Positions 1 through 9,821 of a stretch of DNA of 64,000 nucleotides are shown piece after piece. The position numbers were made by a program, and so were the translations under genes. Location: NCBI GenBank assembly GCA_039105265.1, contig JAPFFF010000014.1, positions 2,790,001 to 2,854,000 on the forward strand, given 5' to 3'. The DNA is from Tritrichomonas musculus (lineage: Eukaryota; Parabasalia; Tritrichomonadida; Tritrichomonadidae). The first letter of the stretch is position 1. Every line of letters begins with the position of its first letter. The notes beneath the pieces are model-generated. The model did no database searches and was not told where the DNA came from. It worked only from the letters and a program-made list of their open reading frames with translations.

Positions 1-1692
1 AATAATAATTGGATTTTTTTTTTGCTAAAGTGCTGATATTTCATTGAGAAATTTTTAATCCAATTAAATTTATTTTGATTTTTTTTGTTTCAAAAGATTT
101 TTTTCTACTAACTCATTGTAGTTTAATTTTCCAATTTAATTGTGATGAAATGATATTTAATTTTTTCTATGAGCTTTCTCAAAAAATTAAATTTTTTGAA
201 AAATTAATAATTTTCGATTATCTTAATTATTAATAGTACGATTTGGATAAAAACATCTTTTAAAGATATATTATTTATTACTTGATAAAAAATATAATTA
301 TTTCTCAAAATCCAAGTAGTTATATATTTTATGAAAAGAAGAGGTGAAGCTCGGTATATTCAATACGATTTCTCCCATTTTATAATATTATATTTTTGAT
401 ATATAGTTAAAATAAAATATCATATTTTTATTTATTTTTATATGGCCTATTTTGAGAAACAGTAATCTTTTTTTAAATGACATGTGAAATGAAAATCATT
501 TTAATTTATGGAGGAAAACTTTCTTCTCAATGAATAAAGAATGAATTTCATCATTTTAACAGTGTTTTTTAAAATAACAATATTAATAATAAAAAATCCG
601 GTTTGTCCTTATTTCATGATGAATATGATTTCCAGTAAATCTCAAATTCCTGAAATATATCTCGGTATTTGATATTTCCAGGAATATAATATATCCCAGA
701 ATTATTTATATTGTGTAAATTTTATTCATATTCAATAAAACGCATATACCCATTAATAGATAGATATTCATATTATCTTACAATTAATTAAGGTTAAATA
801 TAATTATAATCTATATTAAATAAAAAAGAAAATCAACAAAATAACAATTATTACTTCGGCAAACATGCATTATAATGAGATATAGAAAAATTATCATTTC
901 GATATAATAAAATTTTATCTACTCAATTTTTTTTTACTTATTTTAATTATCATATGATTTTAACTTTTTCAGATGATATTTTTTTACAGTTCTTAAAATA
1001 ATCCAAAAAGTTCATTTTTCTCAAAATTGTCCATATAAATCCTTAATTCATTTCATATTTTATAAACATTTCTTATAAAAAATATATTTTATCCCTAATA
1101 AATGAAATCATATTGAAATTTATTTAGAAATTTCCATTTCATTGTTTCAGAGAGATTAGACGGTTATATATTCAATTTATTTGACCAAAAATATGTTTAT
1201 TTTGGATTCATTAAAAGTAAAATATTATTTTATCAACAAAATAATAATAGCATAAATTATTTATTTAAATTTTCTATTTTAATTGATATGAAGTATTTAA
1301 GGAATTAAAACAAATAAACGGTCGAAAAGCTTCACCCCTTCTTTATGAAAAATGCTTTGTAACTCAATCATGCGAAATAATATTGCTAAATGTTTATTAA
1401 AACAAATAGTCAATCATAATTACTATACAATAGATATACCAAAGTTCGTATATTAAGATATTAACGTTTAATAATTGAAATATTAAATGTCTTCTTATTT
1501 TCGAATTAGACGAAATCATCTAGCTCATTATGCTTAGAAATGAATAATTATTTTATTTTATAAATTATGGCATATGTTTATATTGTTAATTTTCAAAAAA
1601 AAGTGAAATGAATGTTGGTGAAACATACTCTTAACATATAGAGGTTATGGTCAATTAGCCTTTATATTCGTATATTTGAACATATTTATAAA
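1..1692. other. AT-rich intergenic region, no gene seen
   Basis: No convincing reading frame. The only structure seen is a weak inverted pair: GAAGAGGTGAAGCT at 338-351 and its reverse complement with one mismatch at 1328-1341. This could mark the ends of an old 1-kb non-coding element. The rest is A/T runs without clear tandem repeats. Confidence 0.6.
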
Positions 1693-2712
1693 ATGTTTAG
1701 AACTCATTTCAACCATCCTATCCTTTCAATTTATCCTGGTTTAAATCCGCACGAAATTTTGATAGCGGGTGGTGGTGGATCATCCAAAACCGGAGTACCA
1801 AATTTATTACAAATTTGCACAGTGGATTCAGATGGAACTTTAAAAATTAATAAGACAATCAAATATACTCAACAAGCAAGCTGTATTACATCACATTTTG
1901 CTAAAAGAAAAACTTATGCCGTGGTTGGCGTAGGCTCAAATATACTTTTGCTGAATAAAAGATACAGCGAAATTAATTCATTTGATACACATATGGAAAA
2001 ACTTCTTTTTAGATCTCTTTGCATTTCGCCAAGAGGCAATTTACTTGTTGCCGTCGATGGAGATGATATACTTCGCCTTTTCCAACTACCATCAATGAAA
2101 CAAGTTTACTATACAAGCGATCGCACAGTTCAAAGGGCTACTTTTGTTAGCAGTTTCAAAAGCGAAGAAGGAGATGACGATAATTTACTTATATTATGTA
2201 CGTCTGATTCTAAAGTACAACTTCTTAAACCCGAAGATAAGTTTCCATTGGTTGCTGAATCTGATATTTTGAAACTTGAGCCAAAACAAATTTCTTCTTT
2301 TGATGACGCAATCTATTTTACTGGAATTTCAAGAGAGAAGAAATGTTCCCTTGTTGTTAAACTGAAATATGATAAAGAGCTAGGAAAACTTGAAACAGTA
2401 AAAACTGCTAAGCCAGCAAATGCCTTAATCACAGAAATGTCTGTTAATTCTAGATCTGTAGTTGTTGGTACATCTGAAGGCGATGTCATATTTCTTGATA
2501 GATTTTCACTAAATAAACAGATAGTATCATCGAAAGTTCATAGTTTCCCAATTACAACTATTTGCTCAATTGATGACTTCACAATTACTGGTGGAATTGA
2601 TTCTGTTGTCTCTGTTATTAAGAATAAGAAGCCAGGATATAAAAAATATATATTTATTGTTGTTTGTATTCTTGCCATTTTAATTGGCGTTTTGTTAAAT
2701 TACCAAAAATAA
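1693..2712 (+). CDS. SEC12: Sec12/PREB-like Sar1 guanine nucleotide exchange factor
   Basis: A 339-residue protein. Residues 25-37 contain AGGGGSSKTGVPN, which matches the glycine-rich GGGG..KTG..N loop near the N-terminus of Sec12/PREB proteins; in yeast Sec12 this region forms the K-loop that contacts Sar1. The body reads as WD40-like beta-propeller blades. A single hydrophobic helix at about 319-335 is followed by only a few residues, giving the cytosolic-propeller, C-terminal-anchor layout of Sec12. In this family the protein sits in the ER membrane and loads GTP on Sar1 to start COPII coat assembly. The start codon is the first ATG of the frame, and the stop is followed by A (TAAA), which fits the polyadenylation signal described in trichomonads. 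The assignment rests on the loop plus the anchor; blade-level similarity is weak by eye. Confidence 0.85.
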   Translation: MFRTHFNHPILSIYPGLNPHEILIAGGGGSSKTGVPNLLQICTVDSDGTLKINKTIKYTQQASCITSHFAKRKTYAVVGVGSNILLLNKRYSEINSFDTHMEKLLFRSLCISPRGNLLVAVDGDDILRLFQLPSMKQVYYTSDRTVQRATFVSSFKSEEGDDDNLLILCTSDSKVQLLKPEDKFPLVAESDILKLEPKQISSFDDAIYFTGISREKKCSLVVKLKYDKELGKLETVKTAKPANALITEMSVNSRSVVVGTSEGDVIFLDRFSLNKQIVSSKVHSFPITTICSIDDFTITGGIDSVVSVIKNKKPGYKKYIFIVVCILAILIGVLLNYQK

Positions 2713-2779
2713 ATCATTAATTAATTTTATATTTTTACAATATCAAAGAAATGATTTTAAAAAAGGAAATCTGAATCTC

Positions 2780-2910
2780 CTTAAATAGGAACAGCAAGAA
2801 TTCACCTCTCACCAATGATGAGAATATATTCTCGCCTCATTAAAAATTTTGATATTTTATTGTATAATTGCAAAAAAAAAAAAAAAAAAGAGGAGCTGTT
2901 CCAATTTAAG
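2780..2910. repeat. 131-bp inverted-repeat unit between convergent genes
   Basis: CTTAAATAGGAACAGC at 2780-2795 is repeated in reverse complement, with one mismatch, at 2895-2910. The inside holds a smaller palindromic stretch (GAGAATATATTCTC) and a run of about 19 A. It lies in the 258-bp gap between the 3' ends of the Sec12-like and pseudokinase genes, so it could be a miniature element or a bidirectional 3'-end hairpin. No target-site duplication is clear. Confidence 0.5.
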
Positions 2911-2970
2911 TTGATTATAGTCTCCAAAATAATAATAATAATAACAACAATATATTGAAATAATGACTTT

Positions 2971-5058
2971 TTAATCTTCCCTTCGTTGAGTTTTTCTCAA
3001 GAGTTCATCCCAGCCTGCAATTCTTTTGGCTTCTGGAACAATACTGTTGTATTTTTCTAAGTATCTCTTTCCTTTTGCTGGATCTCTGACAACACCACCT
3101 TCGCCGTTAATAACAATCTTTGCATAATAAAACATGCTGGGAGGTACCCCTTGATCAGCTGCAAGTTTGAAAAATTTGGAAGCTGTTAATATATCTTTAG
3201 GAACGCCTCTTTCACCATCATAAAGCAATTTTGCATAATTATGCTGGCCACGCTTATCGCCAGCTTGCGCAGCTTGCTGATAATAACTAGCAGCACCTTT
3301 TGGATCTTTTGGAACGCCGAAACCATTCTTGAGGCAAACACCATATTCAATCATTCCTGTTATATCTTTGCATTTAGCTGCTTGTTTAAATAATTCCGCA
3401 GCTTCCTTTAAGTCCTGCGTAACATATTTGCCATCTTTATAAATTCTTCCAAGGTTTGTTAGAGCAATAGGTGACTTTTGTCGAGCTGCTTTTTTATAAA
3501 GATTAATGGCTTTTGTCATTTGTGATGGATCTTTCAACCCTAACGTATAATAATGAAAGGCGATATCAGCACTTGCTGTCGGATTACCATTTTGTGCAGA
3601 TTTTCTTAAATACGTTAAACCTTTATTTATATCTTTCTTTATAACTTCATTACCATCGTAATACATTGTTCCAAGAATATATTGGCATAATTTATTATTA
3701 TGATTATCAGCAGCGTCTCTGAAAATCTCTATTGCTTTTTTCAGATCTGCCTTCGTCCCACATCCATCTCGAACCATGCATCCATAATCGCAGACTGCTT
3801 TCTCAAGGCCACTTTTCGCGGACTTTTCCATAAACTCAAATGATTTTTTCAAATCTTGGGCAACTCCTCTTCCTTGAGAAAGGCAGAGAGCAGCATTATA
3901 TAAACCAATGGAATCGTTAAGTTTTGCTGCTTGCAGATAGTAATCATAAGCCTGATTTTCATCAACTGCATAACCGCCTAGACCTTTCTGATACATCCTT
4001 CCTAGACGAATCATAGCTTGAGTATCACCTGCTTTAATTTTAGCGAGTAAATCTTCATTATCAACTTCATCAGTAATAACTTTTGAAATGTAAGCGTAAG
4101 ATTCATCACTATTCAATGTAGCTTCTTGAACTCTATTACGATAGCTATTATATGATTCTTTGTCTGTACCTGGGAATAAATCTTCAGAAAGATTTGATAG
4201 ATGATGGAGAATCATATATGGAAGTGGGCGGTTTGTGGGTACTTTATCAAGACAATTTTGAATAATTCCAATAATGTTATCAGTTTCAGGTGATGGTGGA
4301 GGAAATTTGGGTAGGGTGCCACTTACAACAGCTTCTTTTACTTTTTCTTCATTTTCCAAATCATTATATGGCTTATGACCTGTTAATATTTCATAAAGAA
4401 TCATACCGAGGGCCCATACATCTTCATCATAACGAGAACCTTCAGGATTTTCATGAAGTTCTGGTGGAATATACGCATTTGGCGTTTTACCAAGTACTTC
4501 ATCTTTAAATACATAATTAATCAATCTTGGTTCATTTTGATCATCGAAAATAATATTTTCAGGGCACAAATAGCGTATTGAAAAATCTTCTTCTGTTTCA
4601 TCATATGTATTATGAATATGTGTAACTGCAGCAACTAGACCATATACGCATTTTGATTTCATTGTCCCATCCCAAAATGCAGGCTTTTCTTTAAGAGTAT
4701 GCTGAAGAGATCCTTTTGGATAATGCTTTGTGATAGCAAAATGGTGTGGGTAATATTCGAACCCCTCAAATTGGACAATTGCTGGATGAATTTCTGTATG
4801 GACAAAGAGATCAATTTGTTTACCGAAAATATGTCCATCGGTTGAATTCAATTGGATACGAACATAATTATCTGGATCTTCAGGTTCGTCGTCAGTTTTT
4901 CTAACTTTTTTTACTAAATCAACCTTACGAAATCTGTCTTCTGAAGTTTTGAGAGTTTTTTGAAATTTAAAGTCATCTTCAGCTACGATATATTCAACGC
5001 ATCCTTTTTGAATAGCAGCTTCTTCAGATTTTGTAAGATCTTCTTTTGGATCACTCAT
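2971..5058 (-). CDS. Sel1-repeat pseudokinase
   Basis: A 695-residue protein with a protein-kinase fold followed by Sel1-like repeats. The kinase part covers about 60-310. It keeps a C-lobe frame (PPE at 198-200 in place of APE, DVWALG at 213-218, an arginine in NRP near 277), but catalytic positions are lost: the HRD aspartate is replaced by Tyr163 within IRYLCPEN, the DFG position reads N-Y-V at 181-183, and no glycine loop or VAIK lysine is visible. It should therefore be inactive in phosphotransfer. From about 345 to 672 there are roughly nine Sel1 repeats of 35-40 residues (A..LG..Y..G.GV..D...A...Y..AA), which form a helical scaffold. Kinase-Sel1 fusions form large families in trichomonads. 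A role as a scaffold is inferred; partners are unknown. It converges with the Sec12-like gene. Confidence 0.9.
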   Translation of the reverse strand: MSDPKEDLTKSEEAAIQKGCVEYIVAEDDFKFQKTLKTSEDRFRKVDLVKKVRKTDDEPEDPDNYVRIQLNSTDGHIFGKQIDLFVHTEIHPAIVQFEGFEYYPHHFAITKHYPKGSLQHTLKEKPAFWDGTMKSKCVYGLVAAVTHIHNTYDETEEDFSIRYLCPENIIFDDQNEPRLINYVFKDEVLGKTPNAYIPPELHENPEGSRYDEDVWALGMILYEILTGHKPYNDLENEEKVKEAVVSGTLPKFPPPSPETDNIIGIIQNCLDKVPTNRPLPYMILHHLSNLSEDLFPGTDKESYNSYRNRVQEATLNSDESYAYISKVITDEVDNEDLLAKIKAGDTQAMIRLGRMYQKGLGGYAVDENQAYDYYLQAAKLNDSIGLYNAALCLSQGRGVAQDLKKSFEFMEKSAKSGLEKAVCDYGCMVRDGCGTKADLKKAIEIFRDAADNHNNKLCQYILGTMYYDGNEVIKKDINKGLTYLRKSAQNGNPTASADIAFHYYTLGLKDPSQMTKAINLYKKAARQKSPIALTNLGRIYKDGKYVTQDLKEAAELFKQAAKCKDITGMIEYGVCLKNGFGVPKDPKGAASYYQQAAQAGDKRGQHNYAKLLYDGERGVPKDILTASKFFKLAADQGVPPSMFYYAKIVINGEGGVVRDPAKGKRYLEKYNSIVPEAKRIAGWDELLRKTQRRED

Positions 5059-6059
5059 TTATTCAAATTAAAATTTTGTCATTTGATTATCAAAAATAGG
5101 GTCAATTTTTTTATGACTTTTTTTCACAGTTATTCCTGTTTCCAGGGATAATAATATTCTAATTTATTTTTTTTTCGAATGTAAATTGAAAAAAAATTTA
5201 TAATATTGCAAAATTAATAAGTTTATCATAAAATAATCAAGATAAACTAATTATCGAATTCTTTATTTTCTGTTAATATAATTAGATTGAATATTATCAA
5301 TATCTTTTTAATTTTATTTTATCAGTTTTTTTATAAGTATTAATAATTAACTACATATTGTAATCAATTTTAATTCATTTTTAAGTTTTAGATTACCTTT
5401 TTATATCATTGGAATTTTGATAAATAATGATTATGAAAGATTTTTTTTTTTTTGGACAATCGTTTTTTCTACACCACTTTTTGAATGGTTTTTCTATCCA
5501 TGAATAGCTACTCATGGAAAGTAAAAAACCGCCATCATAAGGTGAAATTTGACTTACTCTGTTAAGAAAATTAACCAAAAAAATCGTAAAATAAAATTTT
5601 CCTTTAAATTATAACTATTTGTTTTTTTTGATATGAAATCGTAATATTGGTACTATGGTACGATACAATGTCAATATTGACATAAACCGCTACGGGCAAT
5701 TACGATTACGGGCGATTACGATTTCACAAAAAAAAAAAAAAACGGAATCGTATTTTTCTACACCACTTTTTGAAAACTTTTTAACTTTTTGAAAACTTTT
5801 TTTGGAAATTTTTCTATGTTTAAAAAATAACGATTGATTATAGAATATATATTTCAATACAAGTATAATGGGAAGGGTTTTTATGATATCATATTACAAT
5901 ATATGTCAATACAAGTGTAACGGAAGGAGTTTTTTAAAATATTAGTATTATCAAGATAAAGCTAGAAAAATCTATAATTGCAGAATTTATAAACGCATTT
6001 TTATTCATGAAAATAAAATACAAAATCATTTATGTGGAATGATTAAAAAAAAAATCATA
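5059..6059. other. Intergenic region with scattered short repeats
   Basis: No gene is supported. It holds two copies of CTACACCACTTTTTGAA (from about 5470 and 5759) flanking AT-rich DNA with short ATTACGATTACGGGC-like repeats. There is also an imperfect direct duplication of about 52 bp around TCAATACAAGT (5854 and 5906). The pattern resembles a decayed small mobile element, but no terminal repeats could be fixed. Confidence 0.5.
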
Positions 6060-8021
6060 TTAAATCTTGTTAATTCTTGAAAATTGTGACATGCCAATCC
6101 TTGATTTAGTTGTTTCCGTAGATTCTTGAGGCTGAGGTATTGGTATTGGAATATCAAAGATATTTGAATTAAATCTATTGCCAAATCCAGGTTCTTTTAT
6201 AGATGCAAGAAGATGAGGTAAAATTGGATTTGGAATTAAAAGAGAACTTTTATGGTCTTTTTTCAATAGTGCTATTTTTTCCTTAAGTAACTCAAAAATT
6301 GATTGAACTGTTTGATCGTTATCTTTTCCGATTTCAAGCAAGGCGTCTAAAAACTTTGGATCAGGATTATTTTTGTAAAAAGAAATCATTGCATACATAA
6401 CTTGAATGCGAACAATAGGGGAAGAATCTTTTCTCATCTCAAAGATTGGATCAATTGTTGTCTTTAGCCTTGAAAAGCTTAATGCATAAATAGTTGCGGC
6501 TCTAATATCTTCTCTTTCAGATTTTAAAAGTGGAATGAAGGCTGGCTCGTATGAAGGAAGGTTGCTTAATGATCCAACATTTGCAATTAATAGCCCAACA
6601 AGCATTGATGAAGATGGTGCGCATTTTTCTGCGTTATCAATGCAAAGCTGAGCTAACTTGAAATACAATTGATTATATTCTACGGATATTATACAGCACA
6701 TGCAAATTATTCCACTTGATAAAATCTTTGCATCTGTAGATTCTTTAAAATAAAGAGGTGATTCTGCTTCAATTGTTGTCTTTTGATTGAAAGCAATTGA
6801 CTTGGCCATTAGTAGCAATGATGATGCTGATGGATGATCTATTTCAAAAATCACTTTTGGTATTATTGATCGTGAAACTTCTTCAATTGCCTTCTCCGAA
6901 CTATCAGCAAAATCAAAAAGTTTATCCGAAGCCAGTTCATGCATAAAAGGAATAGTTAAGAATGCATGAAATAATGGCAAAAATCCTGTAATTGGGAAAA
7001 ATTCAAATGATTCGATAAACAAATTAAAAATCTTGTATATGGCTTCATCTTCGGGTGATGTTAAAAAAATGTCAAGTGCAACATCCCAAATTGACCAAAG
7101 GCTGTGCGAATAAACTGGATTAATAACGGGAAGACTTTCAGGATGAACGTTAAAACTAAACATAACTCTTTGGGCAAGAGCAAAGCCAAGAAACAGATGA
7201 CTGACAGCTTTATCTGATGACAAAAGAGAATAAATTTCAGGTGTTTGTGTATCAAAAAGAATTGCATCCAAGACGGCTTCTAGAAATTCTTTTAAGATTT
7301 TCGCCGGTTTTTCAGATGGAGCAGCATTTTCGTCAAATATTGATCGGTGCCTTTGATAATGCCACCAAAATGCTGTTTCAAAGTGCCTAAAAAGACAGCT
7401 TGTAAAAAGATCAAGTGGAGCATCAGAAGATATTTGCAAATTCTCAGATATAGCTGTGGCAAAGAAAGCAAAAACATCTTTTCTATTGAGTAAATGTATT
7501 TTTAACGCTGCTGCATTTGAGCAGTCAAAAATGAATGTAACAGGGCAAGTGCATATGCTTAATATATTGCTGATTTTCATTGCTTTATATCGTTCGCGAG
7601 AATCTGTAAAAAAGTAAAAGTCTCCTTCTGATGATGGAATGTGAGTTCCTTGGCCCATTATATGAATAATGATACGCTGAGGTGGAATTGTTGATGAATG
7701 CTTTCGCAAAAGTGATGTAACAGTTGAGACAGAAGGGTCAACCGAAACTTCACATGGGCAATTGATTGAAGATAAATATAAATCTGAAATAGCTCTTTGA
7801 GAAGAAGGTGAATAAAAAGAAGGATCAAAAATGAGAAATGGCTTCGAACAAACAGTAAAAGGACGACGAACAAGTCGCCGAATTGATTGTGATCTTAAGC
7901 CATCAAATAAGCATAAAAGACAGACTGCAGATTGGGTTTTTATGGTATGTTTTTGAGTCAATCCAAGACTTCTTAGCGGCCTATTTGTTAGAAGGTTTGG
8001 GCGAGAAACTCGACGACGCAT
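6060..8021 (-). CDS. Raptor-like TORC1 subunit lacking the WD40 half
   Basis: A 653-residue protein. Residues about 35-290 match the Raptor N-terminal caspase-like (RNC) domain: H120 in HIMGQG aligns with the HYNGHG segment, FDCSNA at 165-170 with YDCSNAG, and a segment reading DLFTSCLFRH with DLFTSCLTTP. After this, LAQRVMFSFN and SLWSIWDVALDIFL match LAERIMRSYN and MWQAWDLAVDICL of animal Raptor. The remainder to about 600 is HEAT/ARM-like helix. In this family the protein binds TOR kinase and recruits TORC1 substrates. Two oddities: the second histidine of the caspase-like HxxGHG is Gln124, and the protein stops where the C-terminal WD40 propeller of typical Raptors (about 1300 residues) would follow. 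No propeller-like frame is seen in the 1-kb downstream gap. The identification is firm; function in a shortened TORC1 is inferred. Confidence 0.88.
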   Translation of the reverse strand: MRRRVSRPNLLTNRPLRSLGLTQKHTIKTQSAVCLLCLFDGLRSQSIRRLVRRPFTVCSKPFLIFDPSFYSPSSQRAISDLYLSSINCPCEVSVDPSVSTVTSLLRKHSSTIPPQRIIIHIMGQGTHIPSSEGDFYFFTDSRERYKAMKISNILSICTCPVTFIFDCSNAAALKIHLLNRKDVFAFFATAISENLQISSDAPLDLFTSCLFRHFETAFWWHYQRHRSIFDENAAPSEKPAKILKEFLEAVLDAILFDTQTPEIYSLLSSDKAVSHLFLGFALAQRVMFSFNVHPESLPVINPVYSHSLWSIWDVALDIFLTSPEDEAIYKIFNLFIESFEFFPITGFLPLFHAFLTIPFMHELASDKLFDFADSSEKAIEEVSRSIIPKVIFEIDHPSASSLLLMAKSIAFNQKTTIEAESPLYFKESTDAKILSSGIICMCCIISVEYNQLYFKLAQLCIDNAEKCAPSSSMLVGLLIANVGSLSNLPSYEPAFIPLLKSEREDIRAATIYALSFSRLKTTIDPIFEMRKDSSPIVRIQVMYAMISFYKNNPDPKFLDALLEIGKDNDQTVQSIFELLKEKIALLKKDHKSSLLIPNPILPHLLASIKEPGFGNRFNSNIFDIPIPIPQPQESTETTKSRIGMSQFSRINKI

Positions 8022-8869
8022 CTTCTTTAAAAGTTGTCACCTATACTAGATTCAACTTAATTAATTGATTTTAATTCAATCATTCTCAAAAAAACAAAAT
8101 AAAAAATTTACAAAAAAAAGTATTAATATTTAATTGTCAAACCTATATATTGGTAAATATAAAAAATGAAAATAAAATCTTTAATATCAAAAATATTGTC
8201 TAATATATTATCAAAATATATATTAACTTTGGAAGTATAATCAAAATATATATTTTATCCATAATATGTAATTTATATTTCTTATTTTTCATTTTTTATA
8301 TTTAAAGAATTTTGCAAAAAAATTGTTTTTATGAGAATCTGTTTTCAATAATTTCAAAAAGTTTATGAATATTCAGTTTGGTATCATATTTGTGATGTGA
8401 TATTTTTTATGATTTTTTTAATCAAGTTTTGTCTAAATCATTTATTGGGTTTTTTTAGTATCATTTAGAAAAAATTGAGAACTTTAATAAAAAAAAAATT
8501 CATATATATTGCATATATCTTGAGATATTTTAATAAAAAATATTAATTATTTGTATATTTATACAATAAAAATGTTTAATATATCATGTTAAAACTATTA
8601 TTGAAGAATAGTGTATATTTGATCATATTTAATATTAAAAAAAAAATATATATTCAAAAAGTTAAAATTCTATATTTATTTTTTTCTTTTCAAAAAAATG
8701 TTTTAGAATTATTTATGGATCAATTGTATCGTAATTAAAAGGATCAAATCTTTAAATTAGTGTCGACCTGGCCGACATATTTGAATTTTTTTGAGAAGAT
8801 TTAATAGAAAACTTATGTAACCAACTCAATTTGAAGTTGAAAAAAAATTGAATAAAATCAAATATTAAG
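8022..8869. other. AT-rich divergent intergenic region
   Basis: This lies between the divergently transcribed Raptor-like gene and the small membrane protein gene, so both promoters should be here. No gene and no clear repeats; the A+T content is extreme. No good initiator motif is seen directly before either start codon. Confidence 0.6.
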
Positions 8870-9145
8870 ATGAGTACTCCATCAACAGGTAGAAAATCAG
8901 CAAAACCGACCCCAGCAAGAACCATTTCAGAAGGGAACGAGGACTTGGCAGCACTTATGTCCAGCAAAAAAGGAATTATATTTGTTATCACTGTTTCAAT
9001 TATTCTAACTGTTGTTTCAATTATCATTTTTAACACATTGGGTAACAAAGCAACTACAATTTGGGGAGTTATTGTTGTTGTCATGTTGTTTGCAGTTCGG
9101 CATTTTCTAGGAAATGTTCCAACAAAAATCAATAATATTGATTAA
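8870..9145 (+). CDS. Small two-TM membrane protein, unknown function
   Basis: A 91-residue protein. Residues 1-33 are polar and rich in Ser, Thr, Pro, Lys and Glu. Two hydrophobic helices follow, at about 34-54 and 62-82, separated by a short loop NTLGNKATT, with a brief polar tail. No signal peptide is evident. This resembles a tail-region double-spanning ER or organelle membrane protein, but no family could be named. The sense frame has a natural start and a smooth polar-then-hydrophobic layout. The 126-codon minus-strand frame at 8752-9132 overlaps it and looks like its shadow. Confidence 0.65.
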   Translation: MSTPSTGRKSAKPTPARTISEGNEDLAALMSSKKGIIFVITVSIILTVVSIIIFNTLGNKATTIWGVIVVVMLFAVRHFLGNVPTKINNID

Positions 9146-9610
9146 AATTCTTTATTTCTTGCTTAATTATTTTTTTTTTCAAGTGAATATCTTATTTTGA
9201 TATTACGTTTATGCTTGGGATATATTTTTATTATTTTGCTTGGGTATTGCAATTAATTCTTCATCATATTTTTTAGTTGAAATGTATTAATACTATTAAT
9301 GTTTTACAATCATTTTGAGAAAAATGATTTAAATAAATGATAATTGTTTTGTAAAAAATATATTTATTATTCAATCAAGATTATTTGTATAGCTTTATTA
9401 ATAGAAAATTCATACTAAACTTGTGTAAAATTGAATAATTAACAATGGAATTATAGCTTTGCCATGCATTACTCTTTCTTTATTTTATAAATTCATATTT
9501 TAAAACTGAATATTGAAGCTATATTAGAAAAACTAATGAATTAATGGACAATTATCAAAAATATATCGGTAATTATAATCAAAAGATAGTTTATAAGTTA
9601 CAAATTCTAA

Positions 9611-9641
<31 letters not shown>

Positions 9642-9821
9642 AAGTCTGCTCAAATCAATACACTCTAATTACAATAATTATTAACTAAATTTGAAATGGC
9701 ATATCAGAAATGTAGAATATTATATGTATGCTTGAATTATGGAATTCCAATTCTATCTAGAAATTTTATCATTTTTCAATTATCATAATTTTTGTGTTTT
9801 TATTTGGTCAATTCAAAAGCA
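9146..9821. other. Intergenic region with poly-T tract
   Basis: No gene. The region is AT-rich with a 27-T run at 9611-9637. It includes the promoter of the downstream large gene; no strict TCA-Py-(A/T) motif is seen within 20 bases of that ATG. Confidence 0.6.

Noticed and set aside
8752-9132. 126-codon minus-strand frame
   Set aside because: Antisense shadow of the two-TM protein gene; the sense frame has the better layout and start.
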